Positions 44,224 through 55,518 of a DNA stretch of 64,000 nt are shown in pieces. A program made the position numbers and the translations under genes. The notes below the pieces were generated by a model, which saw only the letters and a list, made by a program, of their open reading frames with translations, made no database searches and was not told where the DNA came from. Position 1 is the stretch's first letter. Each line of letters begins with the position of its first letter. Source of the DNA: Loripinus fragilis (lineage: Eukaryota; Mollusca; Bivalvia; Lucinida; Lucinidae); assembly GCA_964019695.1 (NCBI GenBank), contig OZ026524.1, positions 63,309,066 through 63,373,065 on the forward strand. The letters run 5' to 3'.

Positions 44224-46245
44224 ATGAATCAGGACCTCTTTCACCTCGTTAGTAGGTGCTAAAACTGTTAAAGGGGGTCTTAGAGCAGATAATGCCATCA
44301 CAAAATTGGAATTAGACACATACGAGGGTCATTTTTTATGTTCGTAGAATCGGGCTGTATCTCTACAAATATAGAATTTACGGTACCATAAGTATATATA
44401 TTTTGAAAGGTCTAGCTTTTGTCTATCCACTGATGTAAATTTTACATCATTAGCGCTTAGTTCGGTCAAGATATACAGCTTTGAATAGGCATAGAAAATG
44501 ACACTGGTCGAAATCCATGAAATTTTAACCACGCAGCAAGCAGGAAATAAGACACTGTTAAGTTCCATTCGCTATGGTGGTATAAGCATTTTTCAAGCCG
44601 ATTTTTCTTTTGCACCATCAAAATTAATTATTCAAACGCTAATCGTAGACAAGTGCAGCAAAACTATAAGCATGTTGTTTCCTCTTCTATAACAATTTTA
44701 AAACACCCATCAATATACCAAAATAATCACAGTCAAGTGCTAGTTATTATATCTGTTTAAATTATGATTATGAACAAATTTTAAAAATTCTTCTGGTTTT
44801 GCATAGCACATGATATACTCAATCATTCGTCAGCAGTTATATTTATGTATCGATTAAAGTGTGTATCAGGCAACTTCCGGTACTGGCATACCCCCATGTT
44901 ATAAAAAGTGGGTGGGGTAAATCAACCCCGCGTAGAAAACACAATAGCAATCGGATCTGCATAATTTTCTTATTGCAGTAATTTCAACAACTGTTTAGAG
45001 GCACAAAAACAGTTTTAATGTATTTTCTAAATAAAGTAACGCTCCATGACGTCATTTAATTACAAAATAAGGTATTTTAGAACCAACTAGGCTATTTATT
45101 TTGCAGTTAATTTCTAATAAAACAAAAGCATTAACTTTGTTTTGGGATGAAAGTAACCATAACACTTCCATCTACCATATAAACAAGAAAAAATATAAAA
45201 CTACTTTACAGCTAACATATTGAGCACCATTCAAAAGCCCGTATCCAACTTCCACTTGTGTCAACTTTTTACAATAAAAGTTTATATGCCTACTGTTCAA
45301 TTTGCTGAGGTTCCAAACAAATCTTCCATATCCAATAATTGCTGCGTTTTTGCTATAATGTTTATATAATATTGTAGCACGTGGTGTCCTTGATCTGCAG
45401 CCAAACTTTCAGAAGCTGTGTATGACTATGGGCCCATTTGCATGCAATTGTTGCTAACGTTCTGTCAGAGACTAAGTCCATAAATGTCATATTTCTACCA
45501 TATTTCCAGTGTGCGATATATAGGTTTGTCTTTGCCTCTTAGAAGACATTAAAGTAATGTATTTTGAAATAATTTTAGGTTGCATGTATAGATAAAAGCT
45601 CAATCTTTCCAAATATATGCATGATGTTTGCATTTACTTTCGCCGTTTTCATTAAATCTACCTCTCTACGAACATAAAAAACGTCCCTCGTAAGAATTGC
45701 TTTTCCGCTCACATTTTATGAGTATTATTTAAAAACCTTCGGAAATGGGATAGAATAATCCCATATTTTAGTTCAAATGTGTACGCATGTACAATGTCCC
45801 CATTCGTGAACCACATTTTTAATGTTTTCATAACAAAGTAGATACTAGGCCTATGTCTAAGCTTTAATTTGGTATTAAGTTTAGTAGTCTAGGATAAGTA
45901 ACAGCTGAGATATGAGTAATTTTGTAGGCAGACCCCCCCCCCCTTCTCAAATTCGCTATGAGTTGCCATAGAAACCATGCAATTTCACATAGCCCAAACC
46001 AATTTTTTTTGAGGACACCTTCGTTTCCCATCCAGGGGGTCCCAATGAACAATTTGGCACCCATGACAAATTAAGTAAACATGTATTTCTCTCCAGCGGA
46101 TCAGTTCTTTTATATGCTGGGCCAAACCAAGCCAACCAGTACATGCTTAATTTAGGTAAAACAGCCGATGCCAATTAAATATTCCTGCTATGCGTGTGTA
46201 GTAAGCTGAAAGCAGTGTGTAAGTTAAAACTTTTTCAATCAAATC
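44224..46245. other. Upstream region of the two-exon gene
   Basis: Nothing recognisable apart from a C-run at 45932-45942. No clear TATA box or initiator can be assigned. Confidence 0.4.
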
Positions 46246-46485
46246 ATGGATAAGAAATATCAAGCTATTCAACCAAAGCTGACAGACTCTGATTTAAAAG
46301 TTAACGCGCTTTTCTCCAAAGTATTCACGAAAGCTGCCGAAAATGGATTCTTGGCGACGGAAGTGAGATGTGGGAACATGCGCTGGCTGATCATTGAGGC
46401 GGAGATGAAGATTATTCCTAATATTGGTCCTAAGAGAGACAGTGTCAGGATCCTTGTTGATCAAGAGGAAAATTTTAAATTTCAG
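46246..46485 (+). CDS. Uncharacterised 367-aa protein, exon 1
   Basis: This 240-nt exon encodes residues 1-80, starting MDKKYQAIQPKLTDSDLK and ending FKFQ before a GTAAAT donor at 46486. The phase is 0. The segment is mixed alpha/beta by composition, with no signal peptide. It joins the 864-nt exon 2 without disturbing the frame. The start is the first ATG after an in-frame-stop-rich region. The family is not named here; exon 2 describes its features. Confidence 0.65.
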
Positions 46486-46585
46486 GTAAATGCCTCCTTT
46501 TAACTATTTGAACTCTGGATAATAATTGGCATGGTGACGTTTATTCAAAGCTTGCTCTTTTTCTTACCTATCAGAAACATTTTTT

Positions 46586-46638
46586 GGACCCAGATCAGGA
46601 CCGACGTTTCGACGTTTTGTCGGTCCTGATCTGTGTCC
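46586..46638. repeat. GACCCAGATCAG hairpin, family E, in intron
   Basis: GGACCCAGATCAGGACCGAC and GTCGGTCCTGATCTGTGTCC pair around a 13-nt loop. It lies in the intron of the two-exon gene, 100 nt after exon 1. Confidence 0.75.
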
Positions 46639-47349
46639 AAACTATTTGCAAAAGTATGAGTGTGAGACAAAAGTCGCCGCTATAAATAAGCGTCCATCAT
46701 CAAGATTTTTTCGATTAAAATCGGTAATCTCCGTCAAACCAATTGTGTCGTCATGAGATCGCATATGCGCAAAGCTATCTCACGAACGTCCATGCTCACG
46801 GATCTGGCGGCTACCATTTCTGTATAATTACATTCTAAAAGCAAAACTTTAATGAAGTTAAGATTTTTGCATCCGTTCATAACCAGAGACACTAGTCTTG
46901 GGATAAGTAGAGAAAAACACGGACCCTCTCCCCGCCCCAAGAACTTTTTTTGTTTTGTATGCTTGAGCATCTACAGATGTCAGAAAAATATGGAAAACAA
47001 AGGAAAAATACGTGTTGCTCACGATGATTAAAACGTTCAGGGATGAGGGGGTGGGGGCAGGGGGCTTGCTTTGCTGACCCCAAGTATCTGTGATTTTAAC
47101 AAGCGATCGAGCCTTTTTATCAATAACGAATATTAATTGGTTTTATATTAATGAGGAAGCTGTTGAGATAGTAAAACCCAACATCAACACTGAATAAAAT
47201 AAATAATATGTCTTAAGGGGATATATCTTTCAAAAGCTCTTACTTGCATGAATTTTTTTCCTGTATAAAAAATGATTTTTATCAAGGAGACAGATACCTT
47301 TGGCCACATTGTTGTATGAACAATTTATACATCTCAACATTTTTTCCAG

Positions 47350-48213
47350 GTTCTTGATGTGACTATAGACTCTGGTAAACTCAATGAAGAAACTCTGAAG
47401 AAATATTTGTACCAAATGAAGTCGAAAAGTGGGTATTGTTTGTGTCCTGGTGTTGAAACGACATACAGAAGCTTAAAAAACAGCATGGTTAGGGACCCGA
47501 CGTATCTACGAAAGTGGCCGGGTGGCACCAGGTATGATCATGTCGACTGTGAACTATGGTACAACCCGAAGCTTATGTCAGACAAGTTAACAAAAACGAG
47601 GTGCTACAGATGTCACGTTGTGCTACAGTCTTTGAACCATGCAGTGAAGCAGTCCAAACGTGCAGAAAAGAGTTGTACAGGAACATTGCCGAAAGCGCAT
47701 ACTTTGACATACATGACCCCAGATATGCGCCGCCGTACGCTGCAAAAGCGATCAGAGGAGATTCGTAAGTTAAGACAAAAGGTTGACAAGTACCAGAAAT
47801 ACATAAACAGCTTGCAAGGAAAGGGATTGATTTCGAAAGAAACTGATGAAATTATGAAAGATATACAAGGACCACCAGCAATAAATGGCGCATCGTCCCA
47901 AACCGCTGGAGAAATATGCTCAGGAACAAATCGTGACATTTCAAAATTGAGTACAGGTACAAATACGAATTTGTCAAGAAATTCAGGAACATTTTGCGAT
48001 TATTCAAAAATGTCGAATTATTCTGAGGAATTGAGTGATGGAAGTTCAAAAAGTTCTAAAGACGTAAGTTTGGAAATGAGTGTAGATTCAGACACAATGA
48101 ATTCAGAAAATGATGATTATACCTCAACGGATGAAGAGGACTTCAGGACAGAAATAGATATTGATGATAATCCAACAGATTCAGAAGAACATTGTAAAAA
48201 CACGATTCCATAG
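47350..48213 (+). CDS. Uncharacterised protein, exon 2 (CxxC, coiled coil, acidic tail)
   Basis: The acceptor is ATTTTTTCCAG and the exon runs 287 codons to TAG. Visible parts by residue number are: a Cys pair YCLCPG near 110-112; a CYRC pair at 165-168; a basic region and predicted coiled coil at about 201-236 (MTPDMRRRTLQKRSEEIRK onward); and a Ser/Asp/Glu-rich tail from about 280. The CxxC followed by a basic stretch and a TP-xxR-xR helix resembles uncharacterised proteins expanded in molluscs and cnidarians that often sit near transposons. That link is from memory and uncertain. Nuclear or nucleic-acid binding is only inferred. The 3' end of this exon is tandemly copied downstream. Confidence 0.65.
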   Translation, partial: VLDVTIDSGKLNEETLKKYLYQMKSKSGYCLCPGVETTYRSLKNSMVRDPTYLRKWPGGTRYDHVDCELWYNPKLMSDKLTKTRCYRCHVVLQSLNHAVKQSKRAEKSCTGTLPKAHTLTYMTPDMRRRTLQKRSEEIRKLRQKVDKYQKYINSLQGKGLISKETDEIMKDIQGPPAINGASSQTAGEICSGTNRDISKLSTGTNTNLSRNSGTFCDYSKMSNYSEELSDGSSKSSKDVSLEMSVDSDTMNSENDDYTSTDEEDFRTEIDIDDNPTDSEEHCKNTIP

Positions 48214-48233
48214 ATACTACATAAGTCAAGGTA

Positions 48234-48239
48234 AATAAA
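48234..48239 (+). promoter_or_regulatory. Candidate polyadenylation signal AATAAA
   Basis: AATAAA lies 20 nt after the TAG of the two-exon gene. The same hexamer is carried into the second and third tail copies (near 48542 and 48866), so transcripts could end at any of three sites. Confidence 0.4.
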
Positions 48240-48274
48240 TTGTTTGGGATTAAAACTGTGAAATTTTTGTTATC

Positions 48275-48360
48275 CACAAGTTTAAACATGTGTTTTGGGT
48301 TTTCAAAAGAACCGTCTCATTGAGACGGTTCTTTTGAGAACCCACAACTTATGCTTTGAA
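48275..48360. repeat. Foldback family D copy in the 3' end of the two-exon gene
   Basis: CAAAAGAACCGTCTCA and TGAGACGGTTCTTTTG pair with almost no loop. It lies about 95 nt after the stop codon and is partly carried into the second tandem tail copy. Confidence 0.75.
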
Positions 48361-48962
48361 TGAGAAAGAAGGGAATATAGAAGACAAAGGGTTGGAAATG
48401 AGTCAGGATTCAGAAACAATAAATTCAGAAAACGATGATTATACCTCCACGGATAAAGGGGTGCTCATTGATGATAATTCATCATATTCAGAAGAACATT
48501 GCAAAGAACACGATTCCATTAATTTTACATAGGTAAAGGTAAATAAATTGTTTAAGAGTAAAATTGTTAGCATTTTCTATTCCACCAGTTTAAATGTGTG
48601 TTTTGGGTTCTCAAAAGAACCGTCTCAATGAGTACCTACAGCATATGCTTTGAATGAGAAAGAAGGGAAATATAGAATAAATGGGTTAGGCAATGATAGT
48701 AGATTCAGAATTAATGAATTCAGAAAATGATGATTACACTTCAACGGATGGAAAGGACTTCAGGAAAGAAATAGATACATGTATTGATAATAATCCAACA
48801 GATTCAGAAAAAAAAACATTTTAAAACACGATTCCGTAAATACTACGTAGGTCTAACTGTCCAAGTAAATAAAATGTTTGAGAGTAAAATTGTGAAAAAT
48901 TTCTTATCCACCAATTTTAACAGTTTTTATTCTCATTGAGAAAGTTTTAAAAGTGCTATCTT

Positions 48963-50005
48963 AAGGCCCTGTCACACTACGACGTATAGCACCAACGTAT
49001 GCCGACGTATGAAAAATTCAGCAAGTTCGTTGGTATACGCTGAGTACGTTAGAAATAAGTTTCAAACACGTTACGAATACGCTTTAGTACGGTGGTATAC
49101 GTTGACATACGGCCAAGAGGTCCAACATTTTGTGCATCCATAAAAAAATACAGCGTATGCGAACGTACTGCTTCTATACGTTAGGCATACGCTAGATGTA
49201 CGCAGCAGGTAAGGTATGCATACGTTAAGGTACGTTAGCACCAACGTATGCGGACGTATGAGAAATTAAGAAAGTACGTTGGTGTACGCTGAATACGTTA
49301 GAGAAAAGTTTTAAACACGTTACGAACACGCTACTGTACGTTAATATACGTTGACACACGGCGAATAGATCTCAAAATTTTGTACTTGCATAAAAATCTT
49401 CAGCGTATGCCGACGTATTGCCTATACGTTAGGCATAAGTTAGATGTACGCAACGGATAAGTTATGCATACGTTAAGGTGCATCGGTACCAACGTATGAG
49501 GACGTATGAAAATTAACCAAGTACGTTGGTGTACGCTGAATACGTTAGAGATACGGTTTCAATACGTTACGAACACGCTACAGTACGTTGGTATACGTTG
49601 TCATATGGCAAAGTGGTCACAAAATTTTGTACTGTTTGATACGTTTGACATAAGTTAGATGTACGCTACATGTAAGTTATGCATACGTTTACGTACGTTA
49701 TATGTACAATTAAGCATACGTTAGACGTTCGTTGTGCATAAGTTTCTCATAAGTCAAGAACGCAAGTGGTACGCTGGGCATACGCTGATACATGTATAAG
49801 TTATGTTACGTCGGGAATAAGTTATGAATAAGTTACTCATAAGTTAGACACGCGTTCTACATTCGTTTCGTGTACGCTTTGCATAAGTTCAGAAAGAGGC
49901 TTCCTCTGATTTTTTTTGTTAGATTTCAGCGTATGCCAGCGTACTAGGTATATTTTTCATACGTCGGCATACGTTGGCTAAAACGTTATAGTGTGACAGG
50001 GCCTT
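48963..50005. mobile_element. 1,043-bp TIR element with internal 248-bp tandem repeats
   Basis: The ends are inverted copies of AAGGCCCTGTCACACTA (48963-48979 and 49989-50005). The interior has three tandem copies starting at 48989, 49238 and 49486 (spacing 249 and 248 bp), dense in ACGTATG/CATACGT motifs. No transposase frame is visible, so it is non-autonomous. A lone related end (GGCCCTGTCACATTAC) occurs at about 59451. Confidence 0.8.
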
Positions 50006-50094
50006 TAGAGAGACTATCAGCTTCACTAGAATAAAAATTAAATCAGATACTGTGACCAGTCTAGTAAAAGTAGTCTGTATAAACAAAATGTTTT

Positions 50095-50148
50095 TTTTTA
50101 TCAAGGAGACGGATACCTTTGGCCATATTGTTGTATGAACAATATTTG
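50095..50148 (+). repeat. Duplicate of the intron end before exon 2
   Basis: The stretch with CAAGGAGACGGATACCTTTG matches 47276-47328 (CAAGGAGACAGATACCTTTG), which lies just before exon 2 of the two-exon gene. It shows that the local duplication also included intron sequence. No exon copy follows it. Confidence 0.7.
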
Positions 50149-50754
50149 CTTCTCACATATAAAGATCATGTGACGCCCCAACATACAGCTTTTGAGCAAT
50201 CGGCAGCATGCTTATCAATCGTTGTTAGTTACTTCCTGGTTTTATACGGTTTGCAATATTGGTACACGCTGGGTGAACTTCAGAACATTTTACGATCTGG
50301 TCTAATTTTATCGGACATCTTTAACGCCCTATCACCAAGTGAAACAGCGAAAAGAAATTGGTAGAAAATGGTACTTACATGAATTTTGTGTCATTTTAAA
50401 AGTTGGAATATCAATTTTGTGTGTTATCCAGTGGTAATGTTTTTAGATGCTAAATTTTCTGTTTTCGCATGAGTTAATGGTGTTTTAATCACAACGATAC
50501 CACCCACCTCTTCCTGTGAAAGAAACTGCCCCTTTTGGCTGTGGCGTAATGGCCAGACTATGGGTTCAGACAACTGGCTTTGGCGTTTGTCTGTGACAAT
50601 CTTTGACATTCGTCGGGACAGCTTTCTAATTCATATTCATAGTATGACGATTGAAAATTTGATTCGACAAAAAAGAGCGCAACTTCGAGCGCTTTGTCCT
50701 TGGGTAAGCTAACACAACCACAAGGAAAAGGGTAGAAGACAAATATCACAATAG

Positions 50755-50755
50755 C

Positions 50756-50792
<37 letters not shown>

Positions 50793-50818
50793 GCGACGAC
50801 AATGACGACGACGACGAC

Positions 50819-50870
<52 letters not shown>

Positions 50871-50955
50871 GCGACGACAATGACGACGACGACGATGATG
50901 ATGACGACGACTACAACGACGACGATGATGATGATAATGATGATGATGATGAAGG

Positions 50956-51008
<53 letters not shown>
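50755..51008 (+). repeat. Compound (ATG/ACG)n microsatellite
   Basis: About 250 bp of GATGATGATG blocks separated by GACGACGACG blocks. The block GATGGCGACGACAATGACGA occurs twice. Long poly-Met and poly-His frames here are artefacts of the trinucleotide repeat. Confidence 0.95.
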
Positions 51009-51009
<1 letters not shown>

Positions 51010-51263
51010 CTTACTGTTTTAACATGTTCCTTTAACAACAGTCTTAGCAGAATAAAATTGTTTAGGACTAATGAGGGTATCGCAAACTTTATTACCTCGA
51101 AGACGACACAAGGGCTATCATACACCAAAGGTGTGTCAAGCGAAAACAGTACTTTCTCTCCAATCTGAACAAGAAAATAGTTATGCTGCGAACTTAAGAG
51201 TTACGATCGTGATTAAAGGCTCAATGCAGGTAAAACCATGTGCAAAAAAAATTGTCCCGGATC

Positions 51264-51287
51264 AGACTGCTCCCAAAGGAGCAGTCT
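51264..51287. repeat. Short perfect hairpin
   Basis: AGACTGCTCC and GGAGCAGTCT pair around CAAA, flanked by GTCCCGGATC and TCAAGGAC, like family E. Confidence 0.6.
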
Positions 51288-51449
51288 GGTCAAGGACTAT
51301 TTGTTTGCTATCTTCAACAAAACATTTATTGATAATGAGGTTGGATTATTTCTGGTCATCAACTGGATGATTTCATAGATTCAGTAATTAAGGAATTTTA
51401 AAATTAACATGATTTACCAGTACTTTAGTTAAGAGTGTGTAACGAAACA

Positions 51450-51590
51450 CTAATTTTCTTATTTCTCAACCAAAACATATGTTGTGGGTACTCAAAAGAT
51501 CCGTCTCAATGAGACGGATCTTTTGAGCACCCAAAACATATGTTAAAACTGGTCGGTAAGAAAATGTTTACAATTTTACGCTCAAAATTA
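51450..51590. mobile_element. Foldback family D, intact palindrome
   Basis: CTCAAAAGATCCGTCTCA and TGAGACGGATCTTTTGAG are perfectly inverted (51491-51527). The flanks AAAACATATGTT repeat inverted on both sides. Copies or halves lie at 12020-12130, 30070-30165, 48275-48360, 48580-48650 and 59515-59625. Confidence 0.8.
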
Positions 51591-51786
51591 TTGTTTAACT
51601 AAACCTGTGTAATTACTATTCAGTTGTATATTATTTCAAATACACTGTAAAAAGTCAAATACACTGTAAAAAGTAAGTGCCACTTTACCCCAATTTTGTC
51701 AATGATTTTGGTGTAACACTTCACCACCTTAAAAATCAATATTTCGTTCGATATTACTGATCTATAGAATAACTACTATATTTCCC

Positions 51787-52011
51787 TGTTCCAAAATAAC
51801 TGTAGTGATGCTTCTAGGGTACATGATTGCTGGAATCTCCCGAAAACTTGAGTCAGAACGAAAAAAATATGCCCAGCGCCCAATGCTCAAATGCTGCATA
51901 TTTAAATAGCTAGTGTCATACATGCCTGGTGAAAAAAAAAGCTAAAACAGAAGTAGAATTAAGTTGACCATAACCGACAAGAATTAGTTTAGTTGACCGT
52001 AGCCTACAAAT
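51787..52011 (+). repeat. Direct duplication, copy 1
   Basis: TTCCAAAATAACTGTAGTGA, GATTGCTGGAATCT and AGCTAGTGTCATACATGCCT match 52427-52614 in the same order. Confidence 0.85.
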
Positions 52012-52350
52012 ATCGGCAATTCTTCCCTACGGAAAAGGTTTCGTGCCATACATTACTTTTTAAACCATCGACGCAGATATTTCTTTACATTTCTCCCATT
52101 TTAACTATCATTCGTTCAGCGTCAACGTGAAACTCATATTCAAAACTAATGAAAAGTGCAAAAAATAAAAATAAATCTCTGCAATAGATGAAGAAACATT
52201 TCATGGCATGTACTTACTTCCATACAGAGATCAAGTCAGCTTTGCGCCAACAATGAAATCATAAACAAGAAATATCTTTTAAAACTATATACGACGAATT
52301 GACAGAAGACTCATTTGATACGAGTAACGTGAGAATTTTTGATAAAGAAA
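52010..52350 (-). repeat. Dispersed repeat, inverse of 30520-30790
   Basis: On the minus strand it reads CTCACGTTACTCGTATCAAA, TTCATTGTTGGC, TTGATCTCTGTATGG and TTCACGTTGACGCTGAACG. The first block also occurs at 31868-31888. Confidence 0.6.
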
Positions 52351-52426
52351 TTGAAAAAATGGGGGATGTTGATATTTGTTATGTCTTCGGTCAGCTGGAC
52401 TCAGTTAGGCTTAAGGAACCTATGCT

Positions 52427-52614
52427 ATTCCAAAATAACTGTAGTGATGCTTCTTGGGTATAGGATTGCTGGAATCTTACGAAAACTCGAGTCAGAACGA
52501 GAGAAAAATATGCCATGCGCCCAAATGCTGCATATTTAAATAGCTAGTGTCATACATGCCTGGTGCAAAAAAATCTAAAACGGTAGAAGAATTTAGTTGA
52601 TCGTAACCTACAAA
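52427..52614 (+). repeat. Direct duplication, copy 2
   Basis: Matches 51787-52011 with small indels; the copies are 640 bp apart. Confidence 0.85.
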
Positions 52615-52802
52615 TGGTTTATTTGCGTGTTCAAACTCGTCCAAAAACCATCATAAAAATGCAAATTTTGTAGCATGTCTAAGAGATAATCTAAATAAGC
52701 CACTGGCTTACTGTCAAATCCTATTATCTTAACATTGTATTTATGTGTATCATGTACTTTACCTGAATAAAAAATTGTTTAAACAAAACGTGACCAGAAT
52801 AC

Positions 52803-52907
52803 GTTTTTGTTTGATTTGATGCTTTACGTACCATCAGCAATCTTTCAGTTATGTAGGGACGGGTCTTCCTGGGTTGAACCATTACTAAGCTAGGATTAAG
52901 GATACAA
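52803..52907 (-). mobile_element. Truncated SINE (3' half)
   Basis: TACGTACCATCAGCAATCTT and GGGACGGGTCTTCCTGGGTT match the 3' half of the copy at 18946-19150. The tRNA head is absent. Confidence 0.75.
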
Positions 52908-53724
52908 CGCTCAGGTGAATGAAGTCTCTGGTGAATGAATGAATGATCTATTCCTGGCGTTCTAGTCTGAGTCTGTCTTGATAACGAGAGAGTACTGCTT
53001 ACTACTATGCAACTACCAACTTAGCAAAAGAATAATTCGTGAAATCAAAGTTGGTGGTATAGCTGGCATGTAAATATAAATAATGTGCCATATTTAGTGA
53101 CAGGTATTTTAATACTGATTAACAGTTTGAGATGTTCAAAAGAGGAAAGCCAATGGACATGACACTTGTTTAGTGGGTATTTCAAAATAGGGTTCCTTAA
53201 TTTTAGTAACATATGTTGTTGGTACACATTGGAATTGCCTGGGCAATTCCAATGTGCACCTACAACATATGTCCATTCAATAAATGAGTGTTTTTCACCA
53301 GAGAACAGGTTTTCCACAAACTTCTCAACTCCTTTTTATGTTTCAGTGTAAAGAGCATGTAGAAATGAACAAGTTTTTGTATAGTTTGGCATGCACCTAG
53401 ATGACAATAACAGATAGCCAATTTTATATTATTGACAGCTTATCTAAAGATGTTTTATTGGAATGAAATGCCAACTTAGTGGTTGCCTGGTTGTAATGCA
53501 TATAAGACTATTGGTTTTCTGGTTTAATATGGTGCACCACAGTGTGCACTTTTGACGTTAACAAGTAGTGAAGTGTTTCTTCTTTAGTGAACTCGGTGCT
53601 ACCTTACGACTTACATGTATCACATCTGTACAAGTCGGACGATACCAATGAATACCTTAATAAATGTTTACTTCTGTTTGTTGTTTAAGTTGGTGCTAAA
53701 TGTCCCAGTCAGCAGCAACTTATC

Positions 53725-53810
53725 GGCCATATTGGGATGTTTCTTGGTTCAATCAGTACTAAACATAGGATAAATACAGTGCCTCCGCTGAGTCTTGAAC
53801 CAGCGACCCA
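53725..53810 (-). mobile_element. SINE fragment
   Basis: TTGGTTCAATCAGTACTAAA and GAGTCTTGAACCAGCGACC are decayed core and B-box segments of the same SINE. The end adjoins the MITE at 53808. Confidence 0.45.
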
Positions 53811-54062
53811 TCGCGCAGGTTACGCGCGTGTTTAATAAAAAAAGTAACATTCAAGGGAGGTCACTTACGGAATATAAGTGATTTTACATACTATAGGGAA
53901 CTGCTCATAAAGGAAAGAATTTGCCCCCCTCTTGAAGCAAATTCTTTCATTTAAGACAAGTTACAGTTTTGAAAAGGGACGCAATCTGAAGAGAAGCATT
54001 GCTTGATCCAGTAGTCTCCCTTTGATGTGCGTATCTTTTTTAGCGTTCTGGCTGCGCCATTG
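53808..54062. mobile_element. MITE family F, copy 2
   Basis: It matches copy 1 through AACATTCAAGGGAGGTCAC, AAAGGAAAGAATTTG, GTTTTGAAAAGGGACGCAAT and CAGTAGTCTCCC. The left end has diverged and abuts a SINE fragment. Confidence 0.7.
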
Positions 54063-54175
54063 TAAAGCACTCTACCACTGAGTTTGTTCATGACTCTACG
54101 AACATTATTTGTAAGGGTTTTGTAATACAGTACTTAGAAGAGTGAGTTGGTTGCCTGCTTTAAACTGTCATGTAT

Positions 54176-54433
54176 TCCAGAGGGGGACATGGGTCCGGAC
54201 CCCCCTCCCATGGAAAATATGGGGTTCCTTAGCAATACTGGTCTGGATCCCCTGAAAAATCACAAAGCCAGAGCTACCAAGCCAGCAATCAAATTTGGGC
54301 TATTATCGGAACGCCAGCTGAGCGAACTCGCTGATGATGGCCCGCTTATAGTGTTATTTGTTTGGATCCAATCTCCCCTCTAAAAAGTTGTCAAAATTGA
54401 CACCCTCTGTAAAACTTTCTGGATCAGCGCATG
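54176..54433 (+). repeat. Dispersed repeat G, copy 3
   Basis: GGGTCCGGACCCCCCTCCCA, ACCAAGCCAGCAATCAAATT, GATGATGGCCCGCTTATAG and CTTTCTGGATCAGCGCATGA follow copy 1. Confidence 0.72.
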
Positions 54434-55280
54434 ACTGTGACCTTGCCTGCGTTTCAGGAAAGTGAAGTCGATAATATCTTGACAAGATTGTCAACTTGTC
54501 GGCCATATTTGATTATTGGACGTAATTATTCGACGTAATTTGAATTTTCATGATGGCCCTATGTCTTACACACAATTTCAGCTTTAAATATCTGATAAGC
54601 GATTCGGGAGCTGACGACAAAGGGCCTTTTCCAAGATGGCCACAATGACGGTCAAGTTAAATGTGGTGACGTCATCATTTGAATACATCCGAAATGGCTA
54701 AATACATCGAAAGTCCATACCATGTTACAATTCAATTGATCACCAGTAGTTGAATAAAATGCTTAGCACACTGACGGACGGTCTTACAGACACACTAGGA
54801 CACTTAGAAGGTCTTCTTGGTTTGTTTACTAAATAGAAACGTCTCGGTGAGACGATCTTTAAGACCATCATATAGCAGATGGTCCCAGGGTGACCCACAC
54901 TGTTGTCTACAGGGAAGTAATGATGTAGCTGAAATGGTGGTTTTGTAATAGTTGTATCATGGGGTGTCCGACTGTACGTGGAGATAACCCACGAGCTTTA
55001 GCGAGTGGATTATCTTACGTACAGGTGGACAAACATGGTATAACTATTTTATGCCACCTACATCAGTGTAGACCTTGCACATCATGCGATATTTCGTGCT
55101 AAAGTTGGAAAGGGTGGTATAAATGTGGAACAACCCAGTTGGCTACTATCAAATTGGTATATTAAGAAATTATGATATTGAAGTTAGACGCGTGACAAGG
55201 GTCCTTATTTCCTATGTATACAAGGAACGAATCCTGTAGCTGACCTGACCTGCCCAGGCCTCGAGGTTATATGACTTTTA

Positions 55281-55518
55281 TCGTACTTAACTCAGCTGAG
55301 CATGAAATTCCAAATGCTAATTAAAGCTAAAATGCTGAAAAATAATTATTTATCATGCTGCCAAACCTATTAGACACTATATTTATCCTGCTTATAAATG
55401 TTAAAATGCCAACAATTGTTGGCATTTTACCAATTATGAGCAGGATAAATTATAATTGGCTGCATTTTAACATTTATGAGCAGGATAAATTACGTGCTCG
55501 GTCGAGTTGAGCACAAAA
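55281..55518. mobile_element. MITE family C, copy 3
   Basis: TTAACTCAGCTGAGCATGAA and GTCGAGTTGAGCAC are the ends. The interior repeats TTATGAGCAGGATAAATTA twice and has a palindrome AAATGCCAACAATTGTTGG. It lies inside the hairpin-ended element at 54947-56613. Confidence 0.65.

Larger units (their letters stand above)
48061..48962 (+). repeat. Three tandem copies of the gene's 3' end (about 300 bp each)
   Basis: Copy 1 (48061-48380) contains the last 50 codons, the stop, AATAAA and a CGTCTCA hairpin. Copy 2 (about 48381-48676) and copy 3 (about 48677-48962) repeat the same order with decay, including the ATGATTATAC-type acidic stretch and the AAATAAA block. Copy 3 ends at the border of the 1,043-bp element. 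Copies 2 and 3 have no splice acceptor and have lost frame, so they read as 3' UTR or downstream sequence. Confidence 0.75.

Noticed and set aside
50709..51128. Poly-His (minus) and poly-Met/Thr (plus) frames
   Set aside because: They follow from the compound trinucleotide repeat, with no other coding sign.
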